Below, piece after piece: positions 42,045-50,942 of a stretch of 64,000 nucleotides of DNA. The translations under genes and the position numbers were made by a program. How positions within the stretch are numbered: the stretch's first letter is position 1; every line of letters begins with the position of its first letter. The stretch comes from Mycobacterium paraterrae (lineage in GTDB: Bacteria > Actinomycetota > Actinomycetes > Mycobacteriales > Mycobacteriaceae). The notes under the pieces are model-generated. The model had not been told where the DNA came from and made no database searches. It was given only the letters and a program-made list of their open reading frames with translations. The stretch lies in NCBI RefSeq assembly GCF_022430545.2, contig NZ_CP092488.2:620001-684000 (forward strand). Reading direction: 5' to 3'.

Positions 42045-43346
42045 TCACACCAGAAGCGGACTGTAGTCGGCCGGAGGATCAACCAGATTCATTGTCCGAA
42101 ACAGCTTTTCAGTCAGCATCGAGCTGCTCTCGGCAGCGAGCAACACTTCCTCGCGAAGGAACAGTAGCTCTTCGGACACCGCGGGCCGGTCGTCCGAGGT
42201 GTACATGTAGAGATCATTGAATTGATTGGACGTCCACTGCGGTCCGATCACCGCGGCTGCCGCGGCGAAGAATCGCCGACTCAACTCCAGGCCGGATTGG
42301 GCCAGACAATCCCGCAGCGCAACAGCTTGCAGCGCAGCGACCGTCATGCCCTGAGTGTAGATGGGACTGAGACTGCAAATCGCATCCCCGAAGACAAGCA
42401 GCCCATCCGGGAATTGCGGCATCTGGTCGTAGCGCCGCCACGCGCCGCCTGGATAACGAAAGACGTCCATCTGCCCGAGCGGTTCGGCACCCGCCCGCAG
42501 GGCTTCAGTAAGGGCGGGCGACACGAAACGAGTTGCCAACTCGATCAACTCGGCATAGTCAGCGGGCGGATCGAGTTGGTCGAGCCGGTACACGGTCAGC
42601 ATCCAGGTGTTGTCCTCGTAGGACGAGAGTGCACCGCCGGTAGGAAGAGCGGGCTCCGGAAACACCATGGTCATCTTTTCGTTGACGACACCCGCGGGGA
42701 TGCGCAACAGTTGGCTGGCATAGGTTGCGTTCGCGGTGGAGTGCTCGGTGGTCGGCCGGCCGTAGCCGAGACTGTCGAGGAAAGACGGTGTGCGGGCACC
42801 TCTTCCCATCGCGTCGACCACTAGGTCGGCGTCGAGCACCCGCTCGACACCGGCCTTCCGATCGAACAGCCGGGCACCGGTGATCCGGCCCGGCCGCATC
42901 GCAACGGGCTCGACCACGTCATGGCCGTCCAGGAACTGCACATTGCCTATCCTGCGAACTCGCTCGCGCACAACAGCTTCGAGCAACGGCCGACTGAGCA
43001 GATACACCACGACCGACTCGGGATCGGCGAACGTGCACGATCTGTTGTATTCGCGTCCAGCCACGCGGATGGACACGCGTGACAGATCACCGTCGTCGCA
43101 GACCGTCGCGCCGGCCGCGACGAGTTGCTCCCGCAGACCCGGAAACAGCATGGCGAACTCTTGCAGGCCGCGACTGGTCAGCACATGCGAATGGCGGCCC
43201 TGACGCACTCCCCGCCGTGGCACCGCGCCATCGGACAACTTGTCTCGCTCGACAATGGTGACAGCGTCGTAGAAGTCGGAAAGGACGCGGGCGGCCAGCA
43301 ATCCACCGATACCCGCACCGCAGACGATCGCTCGTCCCGCGCGCAT
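42045..43346 (-). CDS. FAD-dependent oxidoreductase of the exopolysaccharide operon
   Basis: 433 aa. The N-terminal dinucleotide fold is AIVCGAGIGGLLAARVLSD, with the Glu of VTIVERDKL binding ribose. The second FAD motif is LLVFGDAICSLSPIYTQGM. This is the pattern of group A flavin monooxygenases and geranylgeranyl-reductase-like enzymes. Its start overlaps the stop of the chain-length gene (TGATG), so it is the ninth and last gene of the leftward operon. It may oxidise or reduce a lipid carrier or a lipid attached to the polymer. The substrate is not evident. Confidence 0.88.
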   Translation of the reverse strand: MRAGRAIVCGAGIGGLLAARVLSDFYDAVTIVERDKLSDGAVPRRGVRQGRHSHVLTSRGLQEFAMLFPGLREQLVAAGATVCDDGDLSRVSIRVAGREYNRSCTFADPESVVVYLLSRPLLEAVVRERVRRIGNVQFLDGHDVVEPVAMRPGRITGARLFDRKAGVERVLDADLVVDAMGRGARTPSFLDSLGYGRPTTEHSTANATYASQLLRIPAGVVNEKMTMVFPEPALPTGGALSSYEDNTWMLTVYRLDQLDPPADYAELIELATRFVSPALTEALRAGAEPLGQMDVFRYPGGAWRRYDQMPQFPDGLLVFGDAICSLSPIYTQGMTVAALQAVALRDCLAQSGLELSRRFFAAAAAVIGPQWTSNQFNDLYMYTSDDRPAVSEELLFLREEVLLAAESSSMLTEKLFRTMNLVDPPADYSPLLV

Positions 43347-44647
43347 CAGAGGTAGGCCCCGTCGACCGTCGCGGATTCCTTCGCCTGGGTGACCACGACC
43401 CCCAGCAGCGGGATGTCGAGCGCGCGAACACCAGTTACCAGATGCGACAGCGACAGCGTCGTCGTCGCGATCGGGCGCACCACCAGCACGACGGCATCCG
43501 CTGCCTCGAGAGCCAGCTGCGCGTCGATCGAGTCGTGGAACGAGGGTGCGTCGACCAAGATGACGTTGTTGTCCAGCAGTCGCGCCTCACGGTCGTGGAT
43601 CTCCGCGGTCAGGGTTTCGGTGGTGCACGACACGGTGGTCACCGGTTCTCGTGCGCCGTCTACCTCCGCCGGTCCGGCACCCGCCAGGGCCAGGCTGGGT
43701 TGCGGTGTCTGCTGGTTTTTCTCGCCGAGGCGCACGACGCCGACACGACGACCTCGGTCGGCAAACGCACGAGCGAGCGCCTGCGTCGCGACGGTGCCGC
43801 CGTCGCCGTCGTGGCCCGCGACGATCGCGACGACCGGCGGAATCTCGGCTTTGATCCTCGGCAGCCGTTGCAGCACGGATTCGATGTTCAGGCTGAGGCG
43901 CAGGGCGCCCTGCTCGAATTCTTCGCATTCGTCGAAAGCCCTGCCGACATTGCCGTCTGGGCCCAGTGACGGGGTTTTGGGCAGCTTCCCGATGATGTCG
44001 CAGCCGGTGATCTCCTCGACCTGGCGCCGCGAGCGAACCTTGGTATCGAAACGTTCGAGAAACCAGATGATCCCGACAGCCGAAGCCAGGGCCAGCATCA
44101 GGGCTCCGAACATCACCATCCACAACGGATAGCCGGATGCCGTCGCGGTAGCCGGGGTCGCCTTCGCAACTACCTGAATCAGCGGGCCCACGGTCGGGTC
44201 GTTGCTGACGTTCTCCAATTTCGCTACGTAGGCATTCAGGACGCTGCCGTAACCGTTGGCGATGTTGGCCGCGTGTTGGGCATTGCCGTCAGTGACCGAA
44301 ACAGCCATCAGCACAGTATTTTTCACTGCGACCGCCGAGACTTTCGAGACGAGCTGCTGCGGCGTCAGCGTCAATCCGAGCTTGTCGATCACGGTTTGGG
44401 CTAGGTCGTCGCTTTGGAACAAGTTGACGTAGGTTTGCGCGCGCTGCCGGGAGAACAGGTCACCCTGGTAGGCACCGGCCGAGGTCTTCACGTCGGGAGC
44501 CCGAAGGAAGAACTCAGTGGACGCGGTGTATTCGGTGTCGGAACTAACTTCGTAGGCCACAGCGGCCAGCAGCGCGACTGCCAGGCAGCCGATCACGATC
44601 GGCCATCGCTGCCCGATCTTTGTCCACGCCTTGATCAATAGCTCCAT
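43346..44647 (-). CDS. Chain-length (Wzz/PCP) protein with degenerate tyrosine-kinase-like domain
   Basis: 433 aa from ATG 44647, preceded by GGAGAA; a longer frame from 44743 overlaps the previous gene. An N-terminal Wzz domain has a membrane helix (WPIVIGCLAVALLAAVAYEV) and a second at about 170-195 (YPLWMVMFGALMLALASAVG). The cytoplasmic part resembles the BY-kinase (CpsD/Wzc) ATPase. But the Walker A position reads AGHDGDGGTVATQAL, with no Lys where GEGKST is expected. The Walker B-like NNVILVDAPSFHDSIDAQ is kept. There is no Tyr-rich tail. It likely sets polymer length without kinase activity. Confidence 0.85.
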   Translation of the reverse strand: MELLIKAWTKIGQRWPIVIGCLAVALLAAVAYEVSSDTEYTASTEFFLRAPDVKTSAGAYQGDLFSRQRAQTYVNLFQSDDLAQTVIDKLGLTLTPQQLVSKVSAVAVKNTVLMAVSVTDGNAQHAANIANGYGSVLNAYVAKLENVSNDPTVGPLIQVVAKATPATATASGYPLWMVMFGALMLALASAVGIIWFLERFDTKVRSRRQVEEITGCDIIGKLPKTPSLGPDGNVGRAFDECEEFEQGALRLSLNIESVLQRLPRIKAEIPPVVAIVAGHDGDGGTVATQALARAFADRGRRVGVVRLGEKNQQTPQPSLALAGAGPAEVDGAREPVTTVSCTTETLTAEIHDREARLLDNNVILVDAPSFHDSIDAQLALEAADAVVLVVRPIATTTLSLSHLVTGVRALDIPLLGVVVTQAKESATVDGAYL

Positions 44648-44675
44648 GATTCTCCACTCACGATCGTTGACTGGC

Positions 44676-46031
44676 TCATGCGACGAGAGGCTTCCGCTGC
44701 AACTGGGCAGCCTCGACAGGTGTCGAAAAGGTCTGGCCTGCAATGACGATTCGTCCCATGCAGAAGCCCCGGGACAGACCCAGCAGCCTTTCGCTTTCGC
44801 GCAGCTCGTCGGCAGAGGTCTCGGGAATCGGGTCGACCAGAATGGAGGCGCCTACCTGAGTGGCCAGGTCGACGGCGTCAGCGGACTCCAGTACCGCCGG
44901 GCCGGCCACGATGACGTGGCGGTAGCGACAACCCAAGTCGTCGAGGACGTCCCGCATTCTGGGGCCGGTGAGTTCCTTGGTCGGATTCGCCGGTGCCGTT
45001 CCCGCCGTGATCCAGCCGACCCCGCGGGCATCGGAGTGGATGGCGTCGTCCACAGGAGTTGAGCTGCTGAGCAAGTCGCCGAGGCCGACCATTGAGCGGT
45101 CCTGATGTGCGCGAAAGTCGGCGTGCACGACGATGCTCGGTGAGCCCGATTCCGTCAACGCCGTCGCCAACAACATTGCCAGCACACCGGTCGTCTGAGT
45201 GGCGCGCGGCGCCGCGAGCACGAACGACCGGATCTCGGCGTCCGTCAGGCGGCGGGCCAGTTCCAGCCGGAGGAGTTTTGCGTCGACGTGCACCTCGTCG
45301 AGACCGAGATGCTCCTCGGCGGACAGCACGCCGATCACGTTGTGCTGTTGACCGGTGATCTCGCCGATGCCGCGAAGTCGTTTCAGCAGAAGGCTTTCCC
45401 GCACACCCGCGTACGCCGCCACGTAGGTCAGCCCGATCAGGAATCCCAGGATCGCGCCGGACCCGATGTTCAGCAGCGATCGTGGCGAGATCGGGTGGGA
45501 GGGAACCGACGCGGGCTCGGTGAGCACCGGCTGAATTGGGGACACCGCGGTGTACGGCGGTCGCTCGACGTCTTTGATGACATCGATAGTCCGCTGCGCA
45601 GCCGCGTCGGCGATGGCGGCCGCACGCACCGGGGAACTGTCTTGTGCCCGCACTTGGATCATTACCGTGTCCGGAATGATGTGGCCGCTCAACTTTTTGG
45701 CGAGATCGTCACCGGACTGCCCCAACTGCAGTCGCTTGGCCACCGAGTCGGCCACCATCGGCGTCGTGACCAGCCGCACGTAGCTGGTCATGCGCTGTTG
45801 GGTGAACTCGTCACCGTAGGCCTTGAGCCCGCCACCACCGGTATTCGGGTCCGCGAGCGCGGTGGAATCGTTCCAATACGGTGCCGCGACAAGGATTCTC
45901 GCGTTCGCCTCATAGACAACCGGCAACAGCAGGTTCAGTCCGCCGGCAGCGGCCGCGCCCGCCAGTGTCCAAACGATCAGGATGAGGAATTTGTTGCGCA
46001 CCACGGCCAGCAACTCGAGGAGCCCGGTCAT
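44676..46031 (-). CDS. Second Wzz/PCP protein with degenerate kinase-like domain
   Basis: 451 aa from ATG 46031, which overlaps the SGNH gene stop (ATGA). The Wzz layout is the same: helix 1 at FLILIVWTLAGAAAAGGLNL, an extracytoplasmic region, the Pro-rich stretch ASVPSHPISPRSLL, and helix 2 at GSGAILGFLIGLTYVAAYAG. The cytoplasmic domain keeps BY-kinase topology (HADFRAHQDRSMVGLGDLL resembles the DADLRxP...GLSxxL segment). The Walker A region APRATQTTGVLAMLL lacks the Gly-Lys-Ser/Thr signature. It stands 28 bp before the other chain-length gene, so two non-kinase co-polymerases may work as a hetero-oligomer. Confidence 0.85.
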   Translation of the reverse strand: MTGLLELLAVVRNKFLILIVWTLAGAAAAGGLNLLLPVVYEANARILVAAPYWNDSTALADPNTGGGGLKAYGDEFTQQRMTSYVRLVTTPMVADSVAKRLQLGQSGDDLAKKLSGHIIPDTVMIQVRAQDSSPVRAAAIADAAAQRTIDVIKDVERPPYTAVSPIQPVLTEPASVPSHPISPRSLLNIGSGAILGFLIGLTYVAAYAGVRESLLLKRLRGIGEITGQQHNVIGVLSAEEHLGLDEVHVDAKLLRLELARRLTDAEIRSFVLAAPRATQTTGVLAMLLATALTESGSPSIVVHADFRAHQDRSMVGLGDLLSSSTPVDDAIHSDARGVGWITAGTAPANPTKELTGPRMRDVLDDLGCRYRHVIVAGPAVLESADAVDLATQVGASILVDPIPETSADELRESERLLGLSRGFCMGRIVIAGQTFSTPVEAAQLQRKPLVA

Positions 46032-47329
46032 GATGCGACACCGAGCCGCGTCAGATTCTCGATGATCTTGGCCGCATAGTAGGCGTTGCCGTCGCCATTG
46101 AGGTTGACGCCGTCTTTCCAGAGCAGCCGCTTGAGGTCGCCGCCGCGATACCACCGCTGCGCTACCGGGTCGATCACCTGTGCCCCCACACTTTCCGCTG
46201 TGCCGCGAAGGCCTTGCGCGACAGCGGGATAGTTGTTTGCCGCTTCGCTTGTGACATACGACGGCAACACGACGACGATCCTGGCCGTCGGCCAAATCGA
46301 GCGGACTTTCTTGACGTAGTCGTCGGCGGCGGCCAGCACCGGTTCGACCGGATCGAAGAGGTCGGCGCGGCCACCGTCGATCAGCACGTAGTCGACGCGA
46401 CGGTGATAGATCGCGGCATCGCGATCGAGTCTGTCCATGAAGGGCACGCCCGGTGGTACCGCGTCCTCCATGCGATGCAGGAAGCCGGTACCGCCTTGGG
46501 CGTCGAGCGCAAGGTTCCAACCTTCCTTGCGCGCAACGAGGTTCGGGTACGTCGGAAACCCCGGGTCGCCGGTGCCGCCGGCAAAGGAGTCGCCGACCAC
46601 CAGCAGCGTCGGCTTGTCGTCGAACATCTGGGTGAGGTTCGCGACGATCTTGTCCGCGTAATAGGTGTCGCCGTTGTAGTTGAGGTGGCGACCGTCTTGA
46701 TTCAGCAGGAACTTGGCTTCGACATCGGTATACCAGCGCTGTGCCAGCGGATCGATGACGTCGGCGCCGATCGACTCGGCGGCTCGGCGGAGTCCGTCCG
46801 CGACGGCGTCGTAGTTGGTCGAGTCGTCCGGCACCGCGAGAGCGGGCAGCACGACGATGATCTTGGCCGTCGGCCAGCGGGCGTGAACGTCGTTGAGGTA
46901 CGACTCTGCCGCCGGCACCACGTCTTCCGGCGGCAAGCCCAGGTCGTTTCGTCCGCCATCGATCAATACATAGTCGGCGTGGTACGTCGCGGCGTCTCGG
47001 TCCAGCCGCTCGATGAACGGCGCGTGCGAGGATGTGCGACTGACGAAGCCGGTGCCGTCCTGGACGTCCACCGACAGACTCCAACCCATCTTGTCGGCCA
47101 CCAGGCCGGGGTAGGCGGCCGCATACGAATCGCCGACAACCAGAAGAGCGCGCTGGTGGTCGAACATCGTCGACGGCGAAGGCACCACGTTGGTGGGGGC
47201 GGTCGCGGCGTTCGAGCCACCGTCGGGCAGTCCGGCGTCGATCAGGACACCCACCGTCAACGCCAAGGCGGCGATGACAGCACACAGGATCAGGCGCCGG
47301 CGGCCGCGTATTCCACTATGCGCCGGCAT
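46028..47329 (-). CDS. Tandem SGNH/GDSL hydrolase, second domain probably inactive
   Basis: 433 aa with a signal-anchor helix (LILCAVIAALALTVGVLI) and two SGNH domains of ~180 residues. Domain 1 (about 60-235) has LLVVGDSYA (Ser68), IDGGRNDL (Asn128) and DGRH (Asp212, His215), all catalytic blocks. Domain 2 (about 240-430) has LLVVGDSFA (Ser248), but the block III Asn is Ala322 (GGRADL) and the catalytic His is Asn409 (DGVN). So only domain 1 should be active. SGNH proteins in such clusters add or remove acyl groups, here outside the membrane. It overlaps Wzx-Wzy by 14 bp and the first Wzz gene by 4 bp. Confidence 0.87.
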   Translation of the reverse strand: MPAHSGIRGRRRLILCAVIAALALTVGVLIDAGLPDGGSNAATAPTNVVPSPSTMFDHQRALLVVGDSYAAAYPGLVADKMGWSLSVDVQDGTGFVSRTSSHAPFIERLDRDAATYHADYVLIDGGRNDLGLPPEDVVPAAESYLNDVHARWPTAKIIVVLPALAVPDDSTNYDAVADGLRRAAESIGADVIDPLAQRWYTDVEAKFLLNQDGRHLNYNGDTYYADKIVANLTQMFDDKPTLLVVGDSFAGGTGDPGFPTYPNLVARKEGWNLALDAQGGTGFLHRMEDAVPPGVPFMDRLDRDAAIYHRRVDYVLIDGGRADLFDPVEPVLAAADDYVKKVRSIWPTARIVVVLPSYVTSEAANNYPAVAQGLRGTAESVGAQVIDPVAQRWYRGGDLKRLLWKDGVNLNGDGNAYYAAKIIENLTRLGVAS

Positions 47330-50168
47330 ATCTCACCCTTAGTCGAGTCGTGTTCACTGGCAGCCGGTCATCCTTTGCGCCACGAATCCGACGCGCTCTG
47401 GGCTTTCGCTGCCGCACGAAAGCACCGAACGCCAGGATGAAGAACAGGAACGACGCGGCTTGCAGCAGTGACCCGCGTAGCAGGATCAGCATGTAGAACG
47501 GCAGGATGCAACCGAGCACACCGGGCATCCCATAGCCCTCGAATTGAGAGTTCAGTCCGGTGTCCCAGCGGTGCAGCCCGAAACCGAGAACGAACATGCC
47601 GAGCACCAATGCCAGCCAGCCGCCGTTGAGGAACATCTCGACCCACAGCGGTGCGGACAAGTTGGTGAACCCGTACCCGCGCATGTTGGCGATGAAGATG
47701 CCGGTGTCGACCGGTTTGTTCGGCCACATGTCCCGCGGTACCCACCAGAGCAGCACGCCGACGAACTGGCGGCCCGGAACGATTCCGTCCCGCGCCGCGA
47801 TCAGATAACCGTTCATGAGTTGGGCGAACGAGTCGTAATCGTCAGACAGCAGCGACTGAATGGGGTTGCTGGCCTTCAGCTCCGCCTGCTGGCTGACACG
47901 AAACGCGTCCGCCAGGGGGAAGATGACGAGCAGGGCCGCCAAGAAACCCATCGATGTGAGCCGGAACCGCCGGGCCGTCCCGAACAGGCCGTAGGCGGTC
48001 GCGGCGGCCAGCATCGCGGTCCCTGACTGATACCTGGCATTGGAGATCGGGTTCATGTTGTCGGCCAACAGAAGTCCGATGACCCAGACGAGCACCAGGC
48101 TGCCCCGCATCAACTTCGGAGAGATGTGTTCGCCGTCCTGCAGTGCCATCCTGGCTTCCCTGCGGAAACGGACCAAGGTGATGAACGCCACCAGCAGCGC
48201 CATGTAGCTGCAGGCTCGCAGCACGACCCCGGCGCTCTCGCTCGGGAACACCAAGGCGCCGATATCTTGCGCCTCGTAGCGGCTGTGCATGAACTGCAAC
48301 CAGCCAGTGTTCGACAGGTAGTACAGGTTCAGCACGACGGCGAACACGCAAAGGATCACTGTGCGTGGGTAATTCACGCTGAACGTCCGGTCGGCCATCG
48401 CCGACGCGCCCGGCGTCCGTGGTAGTGCCCCGCGCAGCACGGTCACGGTGTCTAGCCCAGCGCCGGCCAGGAACGCGCCGCACCCGGCGATCACCATCAG
48501 TGCCGCCGCGGCGATGTAGGTGTTGTCCATTCGGGGAACCGTTCCGGGCCACTCGTTCTCACGCAGTTGAGCCAGGGGCGCTACGCAGAGAAACATATAG
48601 GTGAAAGACCAGAACATCGACTCGAACAGGCGCCGCTGACCACTGCCGATCAGCCAGGCGAACCGCGCGGCGCAGAGCACCGTCGCCGGTAGCGTCCACA
48701 GCCAGTAGGAGTTGGGCGGGTTGCTGGTAAACGTCACAATCAGGGCGGGTCCGAACACGGCCAACGCGACGAAGACCCACAGCGTGACGAGCGCGCCGCC
48801 CGTGCGCGTTGCCGTGTGGAGGCGCAGCCTCGTCGTGAGCGGCACCGGAGCCGGGATGGGGTCAGCGACTCCACCGGGGATCGCCAAGGCTTTGACGCTC
48901 GACATGCTCAGCTGAGTTGAATCAAGTTGGGCCCGTGGCGCTTTGGAAACGCCTGGCTCGACCCACGGCCTGACCCGCAGTATCGCCAGTGCCACGTAGA
49001 ACGTCATCGCGGTGGCGATACCGGCCGCCACCCCCTCGGCACTGCGGAACACGAGGCCGGAGCCGGGTACCAACACCAGCATCGCCAGCACGTAGCACAG
49101 CTTGAGTTGCAACGCGTCAGCGCTCCGATTGAAGGTCCGCAGGAAGATGGTGACCGCGACCGACCATGCCGCCAGCGCGAATTCGAAGGCGATGATCGGA
49201 ATGATCGGCTGCGTCGCTTCGAAGGTGCGGCCGAGAACTAGGTGCCCGATCGCCGGCGGCAGAAAGAACAATGCCAGGCCGAGCAGAAGCGAGCCGGAAC
49301 TGGTGACCAGACTGATACGGGCCAACGACTTCCATACCTGCGGCGGTGCCATGTTGTGCCGCCGGCTCTCGGGGATCACCGCCAATGGAAGCGCCCCCAC
49401 CGCGATCGCCACCGGGGCCAGTAGCGCCGTCGCTCCACGAAGGGCGGCCGATACTGCCGGATCGAGGACGACCGCCGCGAAGAGCAGCACCGCAAACACG
49501 GTCGTCTGTTCGAGACCGGAGTCGATGCCGTACCGGACCCGATGCTGCCAACCACCGCGGATCCAGGCCTGATATCGCCTGGCCCGCGGCTGAATGCGCA
49601 CTGCCATAATCATTCCCACAGCGGCGACGGACGCCAGCGCGGCCCATCCGGCCAGGAGGTACGTCGTGGTCGCCAGGGATGAGTGCAACCAGGTCGCCCC
49701 CAGTAACGCCGCCGACCCGGTGAACCATACGCCGTCCCACATGGCAGCCACCTGTGGACGACCCTCCGCGATGGCGACGTAACGCAGCACGTCCTCGGCC
49801 AACACGATCGGGGTTGCGACGATGATGGCCAAGGCCGGCGTCCGGATGCCGGGGCCCGCGACGGCCCACATCGCAGCCGCGACAACGGGACTCACCAACA
49901 GCGCGCTGGTCAGCGCGAAGGAGCCCTCACGCCGGATCTCGCTCGGGTCACTTCCCGCTGTCAGCAACAGCGGCGTGCCCAGCGCGCCACGCAGCACGCC
50001 GATCGCGGCGGCCAGCAGCGTCAGCAGCAATGCGATCTGTCCGAATCTCTGGCTAACCGTCACGACCGCGACGGCGTACACGATCAGGCCGTTGCTGAGA
50101 CTGGAAAATACCTGGTCGGCTGCGCCCGAGATGGCGCGGACCTTGCTGATCGACAATGCTGCGGGCAT
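47316..50168 (-). CDS. Wzx flippase - Wzy polymerase fusion
   Basis: 950 aa with membrane helices almost throughout. Residues 1-400 resemble a MOP-superfamily polysaccharide flippase (Wzx): an N-terminal VFSSLSNGLIVYAVAVVTVS helix followed by about a dozen spans. A hydrophilic linker (about 401-455) joins it to residues 456-930. Those resemble an O-antigen/oligosaccharide-repeat polymerase (Wzy), with a large loop including FPSESAGVVLRACSYM, DNMNPISNARYQSG and RDMWPNKPVDTGIFIANMRG. The two are normally separate proteins. A single chain would move lipid-linked repeat units out and polymerise them. No stop or frameshift separates the halves. It lies 3 bp after the membrane-anchored protein gene and overlaps the SGNH gene. 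Confidence 0.85.
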   Translation of the reverse strand: MPAALSISKVRAISGAADQVFSSLSNGLIVYAVAVVTVSQRFGQIALLLTLLAAAIGVLRGALGTPLLLTAGSDPSEIRREGSFALTSALLVSPVVAAAMWAVAGPGIRTPALAIIVATPIVLAEDVLRYVAIAEGRPQVAAMWDGVWFTGSAALLGATWLHSSLATTTYLLAGWAALASVAAVGMIMAVRIQPRARRYQAWIRGGWQHRVRYGIDSGLEQTTVFAVLLFAAVVLDPAVSAALRGATALLAPVAIAVGALPLAVIPESRRHNMAPPQVWKSLARISLVTSSGSLLLGLALFFLPPAIGHLVLGRTFEATQPIIPIIAFEFALAAWSVAVTIFLRTFNRSADALQLKLCYVLAMLVLVPGSGLVFRSAEGVAAGIATAMTFYVALAILRVRPWVEPGVSKAPRAQLDSTQLSMSSVKALAIPGGVADPIPAPVPLTTRLRLHTATRTGGALVTLWVFVALAVFGPALIVTFTSNPPNSYWLWTLPATVLCAARFAWLIGSGQRRLFESMFWSFTYMFLCVAPLAQLRENEWPGTVPRMDNTYIAAAALMVIAGCGAFLAGAGLDTVTVLRGALPRTPGASAMADRTFSVNYPRTVILCVFAVVLNLYYLSNTGWLQFMHSRYEAQDIGALVFPSESAGVVLRACSYMALLVAFITLVRFRREARMALQDGEHISPKLMRGSLVLVWVIGLLLADNMNPISNARYQSGTAMLAAATAYGLFGTARRFRLTSMGFLAALLVIFPLADAFRVSQQAELKASNPIQSLLSDDYDSFAQLMNGYLIAARDGIVPGRQFVGVLLWWVPRDMWPNKPVDTGIFIANMRGYGFTNLSAPLWVEMFLNGGWLALVLGMFVLGFGLHRWDTGLNSQFEGYGMPGVLGCILPFYMLILLRGSLLQAASFLFFILAFGAFVRQRKPRARRIRGAKDDRLPVNTTRLRVRYAGA

Positions 50169-50171
50169 GGC

Positions 50172-50942
50172 TTAACCTCTGCTGCCTGTCGCCCAGATCT
50201 TCTCGAAGGCACCGATCGAGTCGGTGGTGCCGTGGTTCGAGAAGAGCTCGAAAGTTGCGTAGCTGCCTTGCCATTCGGAAATCCGCGGATCGGTCACGAC
50301 CTGGTGTGTGCCGGGTAGGTCCACCGTGACCTGATCGCCGTTGATGGTCAGGCGCGCGTCGTACGCGGTTTTGCCGTCGACGGTCAACGGGTGCTTGAAG
50401 CTGTTTGCACCTACTACCTCCAACGGCGAGGTGTCGGTACGCGAGACGGCGATGTTCCAGTTGATCGGCGTCACAACGAAGTTGATTGCCAGCGGCCTGG
50501 TCATCGGTGGAACGCGGTGTTCGATGCCCCTGGACACCACGAGGGTGATGGCACCGGGGGTGCCCGCGCCGGGCCGGAACACGAACCGTGCACCGATGCC
50601 TTTCACCGACGAGCCGAGGTCGGGGGAACTGTAGAATGCCGCGGCACTGCCATCGGTCGTCGGCCGATAGGTCAACCGGCCGTGCTCGATTCGCAGGCGA
50701 TCGCCTTCGTCGTCGGGGCTTGCGATGACGCTGGCCGGCTGGCCGCCGTCGAACCGCCGTGGCGCCGGCCCCTCAGGCTGGCCGGTGAAATCCGCCTCGA
50801 CGCGAATGCCCGGTGGGCCCAGCGGTGCGTTCTCCCGGACGAAGCCCCACCACAGAGTCGCGGCAACCACGACCGCCAGCACCGCGGCCAGTACGACCTG
50901 GACGGCAGAGCCGGAGGAACGGTTGGCCTTGAGCGTGATCAT
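50172..50942 (-). CDS. Membrane-anchored extracytoplasmic protein, unknown
   Basis: 256 aa from ATG 50942, overlapping the glycosyltransferase stop (ATGA). A single N-terminal helix (VQVVLAAVLAVVVAATLWWG) anchors a ~220-residue external domain rich in beta-strand sequence (AITLVVSRGIEHRVPPM, WNIAVSRTDTSPLEVVG, GSYATFELFSNHG). The alternation suggests a lectin- or LamG-like sandwich, but no family motif is recognised. Its place between glycosyltransferase and Wzx-Wzy genes suggests a role in binding or handling the polymer outside the membrane. Function unknown. Confidence 0.75.
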   Translation of the reverse strand: MITLKANRSSGSAVQVVLAAVLAVVVAATLWWGFVRENAPLGPPGIRVEADFTGQPEGPAPRRFDGGQPASVIASPDDEGDRLRIEHGRLTYRPTTDGSAAAFYSSPDLGSSVKGIGARFVFRPGAGTPGAITLVVSRGIEHRVPPMTRPLAINFVVTPINWNIAVSRTDTSPLEVVGANSFKHPLTVDGKTAYDARLTINGDQVTVDLPGTHQVVTDPRISEWQGSYATFELFSNHGTTDSIGAFEKIWATGSRG

